A model generated the notes under the pieces. The model was not told where the DNA came from and did no database searches. It saw only the letters and a list, made by a program, of their open reading frames with translations. Shown piece after piece: positions 24,670-32,979 of a stretch of DNA of 64,000 nucleotides (positions within the stretch are counted from its first letter, which is position 1; each line of letters starts with the position of its first letter). The stretch comes from Emcibacteraceae bacterium (lineage in GTDB: Bacteria > Pseudomonadota > Alphaproteobacteria > Sphingomonadales > Emcibacteraceae), in assembly GCA_021774795.1 (NCBI GenBank), contig JAJFIR010000031.1:248001-312000 (forward strand). Direction: 5' to 3'. The translations under genes and the position numbers were made by a program.

Positions 24670-25920
24670 TCACGACAATTGTTCATGATTTTCTTCTCTA
24701 TCTTGGTTCCCAAATAAGTAAGCCGCAACTGCGACAATAAAGACGGCAACACAAGCGGCAAAAAACCACTGAGATACTTCCACTGCTGACTTAGCGATCA
24801 ATGCTGAGGCAATAAGTCCTATAACGCACCATAGACCTGACATTGCATAAAGTATCTTATAATTTCTCCTCGCTATAAAACTTTGCATCAATGGAGTACT
24901 AATTACCGTAAAGCAAGCAGCGCCTATTAGGAATAAAAATATAGTTCTATTTATCATCGTTATTTCAAAGTTGTACAGTTCTAATATAATATTTAATCCA
25001 AAATATGTACAGGCCGTGAATACCACGCATATTAATGAGTAAAGACACAAAATTTTTATAATTATTCGCGGATTGTTATCGTTATCATTTTTAACAAATA
25101 AAGGGATGAATACATATCCCAATAGCGCGGGAATAATTAACATCAATGAATACCATTGATAGCCCAAATTGAATATAGCCAATTCAGAAACTGAATACTC
25201 TCTAGCCACTATGGACACGCATCCATATATCGAAATCATCCAAACCAATGTATATCCAGTGAAAGGCAACTGCTTGCTTAGTATTTCTCCAATTACTTTA
25301 AAGCCAAAATCGAAAAAGTATTTAAAATTATTGATCAATGAACTGACCAAAACAAGCAAAACCAATGCCATCCCTAAAAACAACATGCAGGAGGAGTAAT
25401 ATCTTGGAAGATTATCTGGATTATCACCCGTTAAGCTGTAGAAACTAACTACACTTACTAAGATAACTTGCGTAAATACAAAACCCGACACGGATCTGAA
25501 CCTACCACATGCATATAATATGGCTTGAGTTGCCTGAATTAGAAGAAGCCCAGTTGTTAGCTTTCCCAACATCCAAATATCCATGTTAAGTGGAATTAGG
25601 TCGGTCAATCGCATCAACAAAACACACCCCGCAAAACTTACTATTCCAAGTAAAATCACGAACATCGAAATGTGAACTACTTCTTTGTGAAAGTCTTCTG
25701 AATTATTTTGCAGGGTGATGGCTAACGAGGTCATAATAGCGGGAGCTATACCCAATGCACATACAGCAGAAATCGTGTTCGCAGTTACCAACAAAAACGT
25801 GAAATGAGCAAACGCTACTTCACCAGAAAATATTGAAACAAAATATGAAAGAACTATCGGTAGAGATCTCTGCAGCAACCCGTTAAAAACGGTTACACTA
25901 CCTGATTTTACAATTGACAT
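24670..25920 (-). CDS. Wzx-type oligosaccharide flippase
   Basis: The 416-residue membrane protein has about twelve hydrophobic helices and an overall pattern of the polysaccharide transporter (PST/MATE-like) superfamily. It starts SIVKSGSVTVFNGLLQRSLP, as in many Wzx proteins, and is followed by long alternating helices. It would flip the completed lipid-linked unit to the periplasm for Wzy. It is the first gene of the leftward operon, so the operon promoter should lie in the 288 bp upstream. That stretch shows only AT-rich DNA to me. Confidence 0.82.
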   Translation of the reverse strand: MSIVKSGSVTVFNGLLQRSLPIVLSYFVSIFSGEVAFAHFTFLLVTANTISAVCALGIAPAIMTSLAITLQNNSEDFHKEVVHISMFVILLGIVSFAGCVLLMRLTDLIPLNMDIWMLGKLTTGLLLIQATQAILYACGRFRSVSGFVFTQVILVSVVSFYSLTGDNPDNLPRYYSSCMLFLGMALVLLVLVSSLINNFKYFFDFGFKVIGEILSKQLPFTGYTLVWMISIYGCVSIVAREYSVSELAIFNLGYQWYSLMLIIPALLGYVFIPLFVKNDNDNNPRIIIKILCLYSLICVVFTACTYFGLNIILELYNFEITMINRTIFLFLIGAACFTVISTPLMQSFIARRNYKILYAMSGLWCVIGLIASALIAKSAVEVSQWFFAACVAVFIVAVAAYLFGNQDREENHEQLS

Positions 25921-26208
25921 ATATATCGTCCGAAATTCTATATTATCATATTGATAATATATCTAGTAGTTTGTTGGAACCAAATAATTACAGTATTCTG
26001 TGGTACAATAAAACTCGTTTTCGATCAAGTACCTAGACATTTCGTAAACCTAGCACCTAACTAAAATATACGTTGAAAATTACATTAAATAGATTTTACG
26101 TCAACTTAACCAGGTGATCCTTAATTTACTCCAAGCCTATAACAAAAACCACTGGACTTCTTTCACGATTGGAGCAGTACTGTTTTTAAACAATAGAAAG
26201 ACAGCATT
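25921..26208. other. Divergent intergenic region, presumed operon promoter
   Basis: This AT-rich DNA lies between the leftward polysaccharide operon and the rightward DUF2924 gene. It must contain promoters in both directions, but I see no convincing consensus sequence, operator palindrome or attachment-site repeat. Confidence 0.35.
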
Positions 26209-26613
26209 ATGGATAATTTTAAAAGTGATAGAGAGAAGTTAATATCAGACTGGAAAAGAATATATAAATCGACACCACCCAAAGGCCTCAGTCGTCATAC
26301 ATTGGAACTTGCCAAAGAATATAGTAAGCAGGCACAAAAGACGGGCCGACTGCCTAAAAACACCGTCAAACAACTTATCAAAATAGCCAAAATGGGCAAG
26401 AACGAGGTAGAACCTTCGTCATTATCAAATCTTGCAAAGCCGGGAGCGCGGTTAATACGAGAGTGGCATGGGCAAACTTTTGTGGTTGATATATTGGAGA
26501 GTGGCTATCTTTGGCAGGAGAGGATTTATAAATCACTCACACAGATCGCCCGTGAAATTACAGGCACAAATTGGTCGGGGCCGAGGTTCTTTGGCCTCAG
26601 GCATAGAAGATAA
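26209..26613 (+). CDS. DUF2924 protein, partner of the serine recombinase
   Basis: The 134-residue basic protein has the family pattern LIREWHGQTFVVDILESGYL and then IYKSLTQIAREITGTNWSGPRF FGL. The DUF2924 family is strongly linked in alphaproteobacteria to large serine recombinases, as here, where the recombinase starts 10 bp later. It may help DNA binding or regulate the recombinase. Its biochemical function is not established. The pair is transcribed opposite to the flanking glycan genes, marking a foreign unit. Confidence 0.85.
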   Translation: MDNFKSDREKLISDWKRIYKSTPPKGLSRHTLELAKEYSKQAQKTGRLPKNTVKQLIKIAKMGKNEVEPSSLSNLAKPGARLIREWHGQTFVVDILESGYLWQERIYKSLTQIAREITGTNWSGPRFFGLRHRR

Positions 26614-26623
26614 GGTACAGAGC

Positions 26624-28249
26624 ATGACACAAAAACAATTGAAAGTCGCTGTTTATACTCGCAAATCTACGGAATATGGACTCGAGCAAGAATTCAATAG
26701 TTTAGCAGCGCAGCGAGAGGCTGCCGAGGCCTATATTAAGAGCCAAAAATCAGAAGGATGGGTGCTCGTTGGTCGAAGCTATGATGATGGCGGCATTTCA
26801 GGAGGAACAATGGAACGTCCAGCCCTTAAGCGCATTCTTGAAGACGTGGAGGCAGGTCGCGTCGATATCATCGTTGTGTATAAAGTTGATCGGCTCACAA
26901 GATCCCTTTCTGATTTTGCCCGTATAATTGATAGACTAGATGAAGCTGACGCGTCTTTTGTCTCTGTCACACAGCAATTTAACACCTCAAACAGCATGGG
27001 AAGACTTACTCTTAATGTGCTTCTGTCTTTTGCCCAGTTTGAGCGCGAAGTAACTTCAGAGCGCATCCGGGATAAAATAGAGGCGTCCCGGAAACGTGGC
27101 ATGTGGATGGGCGGAACGGTGCCACTTGGTTATGATAATTATGATAAGAAACTCATTATAAATGAAGAAGAAGCGAAGACTATTCTAGCTATATTTGACG
27201 CTTACCTTGAAAAAGGAACCGTTAGAGAAGCGCTTCACACTATCAACTACCAAGGTTATAGAACTAAGAAGCAAAAAGGGCAACGACCCGGTGGTCTCAA
27301 ATTTAGTGAAGGTCATTTTTACAATATTCTAAAAAACCCCCTCTTTATTGGCAAAGTAAGACATAACGGGAAGATATTCGAAGGTGTACATGAGCCGATC
27401 ATCGACATGGACACGTGGGGTAAAGTTCAGAACCAGATCGAAGAAAACAAAGTTAACAGAAAAATTGGCAAAAACTTTTCCTATCCGAGTTTGTTAACTG
27501 GCTTGCTTTACACTTCAGATGATGAAAGATTGTCGCCATCTCACTGCTCAAAAAAAGGCGTTCGTAGTCGTTACTATATCACAAAACCAACTAAGCCAAA
27601 CCAATCCCCAACATCTTATCCTGCTTTACAATTCGAAGATGCTGTCAGAAACACATTGATCAACTGGTTATGTGATGAAACTGAACATCAAGAGCCTAAA
27701 TACACATCGTGCCGGGAACTAAGAACGAGCATTGCAGAAGAGATCAAAAATGGTGTGCCGCACAAACAAAAGGGCCATATTCAATCTCTTTTGAAGAAAG
27801 TCATTATTTCACAAACAAAAATATCCTTGACCGTAAATAGATCATTTTTATTAACCAATGATCATATGGTTGATGAAAAACATTTAAATATTGAAATAGC
27901 GGTTCAAATTCGAAAATGTACAAAACATACAAAAATAGTTATTCCCAGCGGCACACAGGCTATACAAAAACTGGATGCAAAACTAATTACCCTGATCGCC
28001 AAAGCTCATCTCTGGGCAAAAGACCTTCAGTCTGGCAAATATTCGACAATGACCGAGCTTGCCAAAAAGCATAATGTCAACAAAGCAGACCTCGGAAAAC
28101 AAGTCCGTCTCGCCTACCTCTCACCAGATATCATCACGTCGATAATGGAAGGCCGTCAGCCAGCAACACTTAAAGCAACTCAGCTTCGCAAATTGAGTAA
28201 TTTACCTATTGACTGGTTAGAACAACGCAAGCTGCTCCATTTTATATAA
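26624..28249 (+). CDS. Serine recombinase (resolvase/invertase type, large)
   Basis: I place the start at ATG 26624. The open frame is longer only because it reads through the DUF2924 gene. The 541-residue enzyme has the catalytic-domain pattern VAVYTRKSTEYGLEQEFNSL with nucleophile Ser15, and the VYKVDRLTRSLSDFARI helix near 86. These are followed by the Recombinase domain (LGYDNYDKKLIINEEEA onward, about 165-260) and a poorly conserved C-terminal region. The zinc-ribbon cysteines of phage integrases are not evident. Such recombinases catalyse insertion, inversion or excision at short sites. Its neighbours are not phage genes. Confidence 0.88.
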   Translation: MTQKQLKVAVYTRKSTEYGLEQEFNSLAAQREAAEAYIKSQKSEGWVLVGRSYDDGGISGGTMERPALKRILEDVEAGRVDIIVVYKVDRLTRSLSDFARIIDRLDEADASFVSVTQQFNTSNSMGRLTLNVLLSFAQFEREVTSERIRDKIEASRKRGMWMGGTVPLGYDNYDKKLIINEEEAKTILAIFDAYLEKGTVREALHTINYQGYRTKKQKGQRPGGLKFSEGHFYNILKNPLFIGKVRHNGKIFEGVHEPIIDMDTWGKVQNQIEENKVNRKIGKNFSYPSLLTGLLYTSDDERLSPSHCSKKGVRSRYYITKPTKPNQSPTSYPALQFEDAVRNTLINWLCDETEHQEPKYTSCRELRTSIAEEIKNGVPHKQKGHIQSLLKKVIISQTKISLTVNRSFLLTNDHMVDEKHLNIEIAVQIRKCTKHTKIVIPSGTQAIQKLDAKLITLIAKAHLWAKDLQSGKYSTMTELAKKHNVNKADLGKQVRLAYLSPDIITSIMEGRQPATLKATQLRKLSNLPIDWLEQRKLLHFI

Positions 28250-28379
28250 ATACACCTCATTTCCTTTATAAGTTATGATCAATAATCCTCTTCTTTTCAG
28301 CATAATTTTGATATATGCTTAAAAAAATTTATGGTCTAACAAACTAAGTTAAAAATATGGCGCCCTAAAATAAAAACAA

Positions 28380-28568
28380 GTGAAGGATATTATAAAGTTG
28401 ACAGGCAAGGATTTAAATGACAATCAATTTAATAATAATCCAAAAGAAATGACGGATGATGAACTTTTAAAATGGGCGAGTGAAAAGACCATACTTACCC
28501 ACAAGAGTCGTATAATACTTTTTTGCATTATTTTATCGATTATTGCTTTTGTTTATTTAATAATATGA
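28380..28568 (+). CDS. Small hypothetical membrane protein
   Basis: A GTG-started frame of 62 residues ends in one strongly hydrophobic helix (IILFCIILSIIAFVYLII) after an acidic, Asn-rich N-terminal part. It follows the recombinase by 130 bp on the same strand. There is no family I recognise and no strong ribosome site, so this may be a real small membrane protein of the inserted unit or chance. Support is weak. Confidence 0.35.
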   Translation: MKDIIKLTGKDLNDNQFNNNPKEMTDDELLKWASEKTILTHKSRIILFCIILSIIAFVYLII

Positions 28569-28659
28569 AAAGAAAAAACCTTACTTTGAGTTGAAACGGC
28601 ATCTAATAAGTAGATGTTAGAGATTAAAACTAAGACAAACTGCTGTACAGGTCTCAGGG

Positions 28660-28890
28660 TTAAACCACTTCAATACCCTCTTCGTAAAATAAGTAAATTG
28701 CTCGCTGACTAGGAAGAGCAACGGCGCTTACTGCATTTTTTGGGACTTCATATGGGCTCTCAATGCCAGGGAAGTTTTTAAGATCACCAGCACGAACTTT
28801 TTTGTAAAGGCCTTTTATGTCTTACACTTCACAAGCTGCTATTGGTGTATCAACAAAAATGTCTATAAATTCATATCTTTTACCCACGTT
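28660..28890 (-). pseudogene. Remnant of adenylylsulfate kinase (CysC)
   Basis: Read on the minus strand, the frame gives YEFIDIFVDTPIAACEV, then an in-frame TAA, then [20 protein letters not shown] and ESPYEVP. These are the hallmark C-terminal sequences of APS kinases (FVDTPLEVCE, DPKGLYKKARAG, NFTGIDSPYE). The nucleotide-binding P-loop half is missing, and the remaining part carries one stop. APS kinase makes PAPS, the sulfate donor for sulfated glycans. The remnant suggests the island once included sulfation genes. It lies directly downstream of the CDP-alcohol transferase gene. Confidence 0.75.
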
Positions 28891-28908
28891 AAACCAATTT
28901 ATCCATAT

Positions 28909-30063
28909 TCAATTGTCTTTACCAATACGAATAATTGAGCGAGCATTGACGATGATTGCAAAATTCCACATGACTAACCCTCCAACAAGTAAATCTACTA
29001 TTAATCCGGCGTACCCGCATATACCAAGCACGGCGAAAACTAGCGCAAATGTATCTCTTTTCATAAAATAATTGAGAAAATTACCACTCTTTAGCAAGAC
29101 TTTATTTTTGCCAATTTTCTTTCTTATGACAATGCTTAGTATGTCAAAACTGCCGCCGCCAGGACCAAAATACAAAATAATATACATGAGTCCCGTCCCC
29201 GTAAGCATCAGGGTTAAGATAATTGCGCCTTTTACTAAATATTCATCTCCTAAAACATCCGATAAGGCATATATTAGTCCAAACATAAATATAAAATTAG
29301 TAATCATATCTATCGTAGTATCAAGCATCGCGCCTCGTCGCGTGGATTGAAACTTAACACGGGCGATTTCACCATCTATTCCATCGACTATCGACGTTAC
29401 GTGAAATAAGAAACACCCCCACCCAATACCTATCTTTTCAGCAAAAATTAAAGCTGAGAGCATTACCAACGCGAACAGCGCTGTAACACCCGTTAGATAA
29501 GCCGGAGTAACAGAATAATCCGACAATACGCTGCTAAAGACAGTTGAGATTGGTCTGTTCAAATGTTTAGAAACTAAACCATCTGTAGGCTTTAAAAGAA
29601 ATTTAAAGAGGCGTTTTTTCGCCTCCACCAAGTTATCAACATCCACTTTAAAAATAAAAAACGGATTTATCTGGAAAATATCTTTTTCATCGAAATCTTG
29701 ATCTAAAGTTCCCTTTGAAACCAGTACATTATTGTTGTAGGGACTTTTTATAACCCCTAATTCGGAATCAAGAAAAGTTTGCAAAACATCGTTATGAAAA
29801 ATGAAGCCATCTTCTATAATAATCGTATCATCAGAAATAGTTTCGTCCAACAATCGTACCTGTTGAACCTCACCCTCTTTTTCATTTGAAAACTCTGTAT
29901 ACGGATCAAACCTCTGGCCCTTAGGGTCAAAAATAAATACATCTTCAATCCCGACAGCAATCAATCCTTTGACCAACCGGCTTCTAACACTCATCGAGGC
30001 GATAACACAGTTACCGTCGTCTTTGGCCATAATAATTGCTTTTTTTACTTTGGGAAAATTCAA
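28909..30063 (-). CDS. CDP-alcohol phosphatidyltransferase with degenerate N-terminal NTP-transferase-like domain
   Basis: This 384-residue protein has two parts. Residues 1-150 resemble a shortened nucleotidyltransferase fold (AIIMAKDDGN, GIEDVFIFDPKG) but lack the usual Gly-rich nucleotide signature. Residues 155-380 are a multi-helix membrane domain with the CDP-alcohol transferase signature (Asp227, Asp230, Gly231, Ala-Arg 234-235, Gly244, Asp248, Asp252). The LKPTDGLVSKHLNRPIST junction is like that of bifunctional IPCT/DIPP synthases, which join inositol phosphates. It may condense CDP-activated inositol or glycerol with a phosphorylated alcohol. The product is uncertain. Confidence 0.78.
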   Translation of the reverse strand: MNFPKVKKAIIMAKDDGNCVIASMSVRSRLVKGLIAVGIEDVFIFDPKGQRFDPYTEFSNEKEGEVQQVRLLDETISDDTIIIEDGFIFHNDVLQTFLDSELGVIKSPYNNNVLVSKGTLDQDFDEKDIFQINPFFIFKVDVDNLVEAKKRLFKFLLKPTDGLVSKHLNRPISTVFSSVLSDYSVTPAYLTGVTALFALVMLSALIFAEKIGIGWGCFLFHVTSIVDGIDGEIARVKFQSTRRGAMLDTTIDMITNFIFMFGLIYALSDVLGDEYLVKGAIILTLMLTGTGLMYIILYFGPGGGSFDILSIVIRKKIGKNKVLLKSGNFLNYFMKRDTFALVFAVLGICGYAGLIVDLLVGGLVMWNFAIIVNARSIIRIGKDN

Positions 30064-30098
30064 GAATTGATACCTTATTGTATGAAAATATTATTCTG

Positions 30099-31580
30099 TC
30101 ATCGTTCCGAGAATTTATTATTAATTAATTTAATAAAATAACCGTAGGACAGGTATATCATCAATCCCCCGACAACACCGAACACTATACTGAACGCAGG
30201 AGAAATATCCAGAACGTTATTTATCAAAAACAAATAAACATATAAGATTATACACCCGCCGACCGAAACTAGAATCGAGCTGTTTAAAGGCAGCACTCTA
30301 TAGATTCGTTTCATTAGATAAAGTTGAATAAAAGATCTTAAACCATATGATATTGCCATTGAAAGCCCTGCTCCCAAAATCCCAAATTCTGGTATTAACA
30401 AATAACATAAAACTACATGAATCAAGAGCGTAATTGTCGAGATATAGAAATTAGTAGTAGGCTTTTTATTCAGAAAAATTAACTCTGATAACCCGAATGC
30501 ACCTGATACCACAACCGAACTTATCAATAGAAGTAACGTTAAAGATGCATTTGGTTCTTCAATATCAAATAATAACAATATTTCATCCCCATAGAATAAA
30601 AGGAGCGTAAAAATCATCGATTGAATCCAAAAAATTAGATTGCTGACCCGTGCTAACTCATTCGCCACATTTGATAAATTCTCTATTTTTATCGAATTAG
30701 CAATTACAGGTTCCAAAATTGGATCAAAACTTTGTTTAATTTTTTTAACGATGGTAATTATCTGCAGACAAATTCCATATATTCCAAGCATTTCTGGCAT
30801 TGTAAGTACTGCCAAAAAATAAATATCTACACGTAACATTAACACCATCAGCAAATCGTCTATTGCAACTGGGAAAGAGCGCTTCAAAATTGTACCAAAT
30901 TCAATAAAATATGGATTGGACCGAAAATTTAGACGGAAACTATCAAACGCTATCGTCTTCCAATATATATAGATAGTATAACAAAACACGCTAATATTCA
31001 TAAGCCAATAGGCGATAAATAACCCATATTCAGAGAAGCCAGCGTAAAAAAATATCACGGATAATATAGTTAATGAATATGGTTCAATTATCGATTTCGC
31101 CGCGACTTCATAACGAACAATTTTGACTGCTCTAGTTGCGGTCAGTAATATTTCAGCCACGCTATATAACAATGATGTTGGAAGTAAAATTAGCAGACCG
31201 GACAACATCGGGTCGCTGATTGTCTCCCCAAAAAAACTATGAAGAATATAGATCGAGGTTAATACGACAAAGCCAATCGATATGCTTAGTATAATAGCGA
31301 CAATTATAATATTATTTAATTTTTCTCTACCAACACTAATAGTTGGATCATCTAGGAATTGGAATAGTGAGCGCTTAAACCCAAACAAAAATACAACCGT
31401 TAAAGTTTCCACACATGTGACAGCAAAAAGATATTGCCCGAAGTTTTCTTTTCCATAAAGAAACGCCACCACAAATAAAAAAGGAAGCCTCGCTCCCAAC
31501 CTAATTACGAATCCAGAAAAATTTGCCAGAGCACTGTTTTTTACAATATCAAAATTGTTGCTCTTTAATTTATGATCCAT
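30099..31580 (-). CDS. Second polysaccharide flippase (PST/MATE-like)
   Basis: A 493-residue membrane protein with about fourteen helices starts MDHKLKSNNFDIVKNSALAN, typical of Wzx/RfbX-type flippases. I choose ATG 31578-31580, because the 20 earlier in-frame codons lie in a DNA segment (31611 onward) that is duplicated 996 bp to the right and belongs to the tRNA flank. The gene is separate from the first flippase operon and ends 35 bp before the CDP-alcohol transferase start. It may export a different lipid-linked glycan. Confidence 0.8.
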   Translation of the reverse strand: MDHKLKSNNFDIVKNSALANFSGFVIRLGARLPFLFVVAFLYGKENFGQYLFAVTCVETLTVVFLFGFKRSLFQFLDDPTISVGREKLNNIIIVAIILSISIGFVVLTSIYILHSFFGETISDPMLSGLLILLPTSLLYSVAEILLTATRAVKIVRYEVAAKSIIEPYSLTILSVIFFYAGFSEYGLFIAYWLMNISVFCYTIYIYWKTIAFDSFRLNFRSNPYFIEFGTILKRSFPVAIDDLLMVLMLRVDIYFLAVLTMPEMLGIYGICLQIITIVKKIKQSFDPILEPVIANSIKIENLSNVANELARVSNLIFWIQSMIFTLLLFYGDEILLLFDIEEPNASLTLLLLISSVVVSGAFGLSELIFLNKKPTTNFYISTITLLIHVVLCYLLIPEFGILGAGLSMAISYGLRSFIQLYLMKRIYRVLPLNSSILVSVGGCIILYVYLFLINNVLDISPAFSIVFGVVGGLMIYLSYGYFIKLINNKFSER

Positions 31581-31610
31581 TTTTATTAAATACCAACCTG
31601 TTGACAAAAA

Positions 31611-31850
31611 AGAGGTCACTTTTAAGTTCCACAGAGACATTCGGTTGTTTTACAAAATAATTATCAGAAAGCGTGTCTCTCTGACCTCCGTTTTAGCTAA
31701 GTATAAACCACAAGCTATTGAAATATATAAACTTCTATCTTGGCACGAAAATTACACTATTTACTCTTCTATAGATGGTGGAGCCGCAAACAAGTAGAAC
31801 TTTTAACCTCCCTCAAATGAAATCGAGAAACCATCTAGAATATTTGTTAG
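31611..31850 (-). repeat. Decayed copy of tRNA-Val and its 3' flank (left copy of direct repeat)
   Basis: Sequence from 31611 to about 31850 aligns without net gap to 32607-32846, at a constant offset of 996 bp. The match includes CACTTTTAAG, GAGACATTCGG, a GTCTCT segment, TTGAAATATA, and TGGTGG at the tRNA 3' end. The tRNA part (31776-31850) has lost most acceptor and arm pairing, so it is a pseudo-tRNA. The copy overlaps the region just upstream of the second flippase gene. Confidence 0.8.
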
Positions 31851-31914
31851 TCATAATAAGTTGACCATCTTCTTAATTTATTTTATACTGATTACTCAAT
31901 AAGGAATATATATT

Positions 31915-32166
31915 ATGGAACTGGTCAATATTGCAAATTTAAAATCTCACTTATCGGATGTGATTGCAAAAGTTAATAAAACTGGGAAAGCTGTTATAAT
32001 AGGCAAATACGGTAAACCTATTGCGAAAATTATTCCTTTTTCGGAAGATAAAAAACCGCGATCACTGGGCTTCGGCAAACACCTAACCATGACTGAAACT
32101 TCCAATTTACAAAATCAAGTTGACCAACCGACAGATAGTGAAACATTAAAGGATTTCTATCGGTGA
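31915..32166 (+). CDS. Phd/YefM-type antitoxin
   Basis: The 83-residue protein begins MELVNIANLKSHLSDVIAKV and continues GKAVIIGKYGKPIAKI, the standard Phd/YefM fold that binds DNA and neutralises a partner toxin. AAGGA precedes the ATG at a good distance. The stop overlaps the PIN-domain gene by 4 bp, typical of VapC-type operons. Antitoxins of this type usually repress their own promoter. A matching operator palindrome is not obvious here. Confidence 0.9.
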   Translation: MELVNIANLKSHLSDVIAKVNKTGKAVIIGKYGKPIAKIIPFSEDKKPRSLGFGKHLTMTETSNLQNQVDQPTDSETLKDFYR

Positions 32167-32555
32167 AATTAATTTTGGATAGCTGCGCATTTATTGACAT
32201 AGCCATAAACGCTCCCACTTTAACCCAAGACGCAATATCCGCGTATCAAAGTAATGATAATGAATTGTTCCTAAGTGTCGCATCCGTTTGGGAATTAGGA
32301 TTAAAAAGATCTCTCGGCAAACTGGATTTTGATATTACTGGCGCCATCGAATTGCTATCACAGAATGGTATATTTATTCTTGACATTACCCTGCCAATTT
32401 GTCTCCTGGTAAATGAATTACCATATCACCATAAAGACCCGTTTGACCGTATCATCATCGCAACCGCCAGAATTAATGATACAGGAATAATTACATCTGA
32501 TTCCATCTTAAAAAAATATGGAGTGGAAACAATTAATTCTAGAGATGCTATCTAG
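32163..32555 (+). CDS. PIN-domain toxin (VapC-like)
   Basis: The 130-residue PIN protein has an acidic active site: Asp6 in LILDSCAFI, Glu44 in VWELGLK, the Asp in HHKDPFDRIII and the Asp in TSDSILKKYG. It is a likely magnesium-dependent RNase. Translation starts at GTG 32163 inside the last codons of the antitoxin. The family variant with WELGLK and HKDPFDR is the common chromosomal type. The pair sits between two copies of a tRNA flank, as for small addiction modules carried on islands. Confidence 0.9.
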   Translation: MKLILDSCAFIDIAINAPTLTQDAISAYQSNDNELFLSVASVWELGLKRSLGKLDFDITGAIELLSQNGIFILDITLPICLLVNELPYHHKDPFDRIIIATARINDTGIITSDSILKKYGVETINSRDAI

Positions 32556-32606
32556 GAAATCTCGTGAAATGAAATTTTCCTCTCGTGAAGAGATTAATTA
32601 CAAAAC

Positions 32607-32846
32607 AGAGGGCACTTTTAAGAACAGACGAGACATTCGGTGGTTTTACAATCTAATTACCAAAAAGCGCGTCTCTGTGACCTTCGATTTAGGGAAGTAT
32701 GAAGCACAACCCATTGAAATATAAATACTTCTCTTGTTACGAGAAAATTATAATACATTATCAATTATAAATGGTGGGCGGTACAAGGGTCGAACTTGTG
32801 ACCTCCTCGATGTCAACGAGGCACTCTACCACTGAGCTAACCGCCC
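32607..32846 (-). repeat. Right copy of 240 bp direct repeat (intact tRNA-Val plus flank)
   Basis: This copy matches 31611-31850 at a constant offset of 996 bp. It contains the whole functional tRNA and about 165 bp of 3' flank. A small inverted repeat (GAGAC/GTCTC) within the flank may act as a tRNA terminator or processing element. The segment between the copies carries only the toxin-antitoxin pair. Confidence 0.8.
32772..32846 (-). tRNA. tRNA-Val (anticodon GAC)
   Basis: The minus strand gives a complete cloverleaf. The acceptor GGGCGGT pairs with ACCGCCC, followed by A and an encoded CCA (32772-32774). The anticodon stem CCTCG/CGAGG encloses the loop TTGACAT with anticodon GAC. The T arm is ACAAG TTCGACC CTTGT. 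Encoded CCA and perfect stems support a functional valine tRNA. Confidence 0.96.
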
Positions 32847-32864
32847 ACGCAGGGTAGAAATGGT

Positions 32865-32892
32865 GTTATACTTAATTTAAGAGAAGAAGCAA
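32865..32892 (-). promoter_or_regulatory. Probable sigma-70 promoter of tRNA-Val
   Basis: On the minus strand, TTGCTT (32887-32892) and TATAAC (32865-32870) are separated by 16 bp and lie about 20 bp before the mature tRNA 5' end at 32846. Position and both hexamers fit a housekeeping promoter. This is inferred from consensus only. Confidence 0.5.
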
Positions 32893-32979
32893 GTCCAATC
32901 ATAATTCAAATCAATTATTTTATTCATGGAACATTAAGGGACAATTTGGTAGGTTGTTTTATTACAAAGGAAGAAAATT

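Noticed and set aside
26624-28249. Phage integrase of a complete prophage
   Set aside because: No capsid, tail, terminase or repressor genes lie nearby, so this is a lone recombinase unit.
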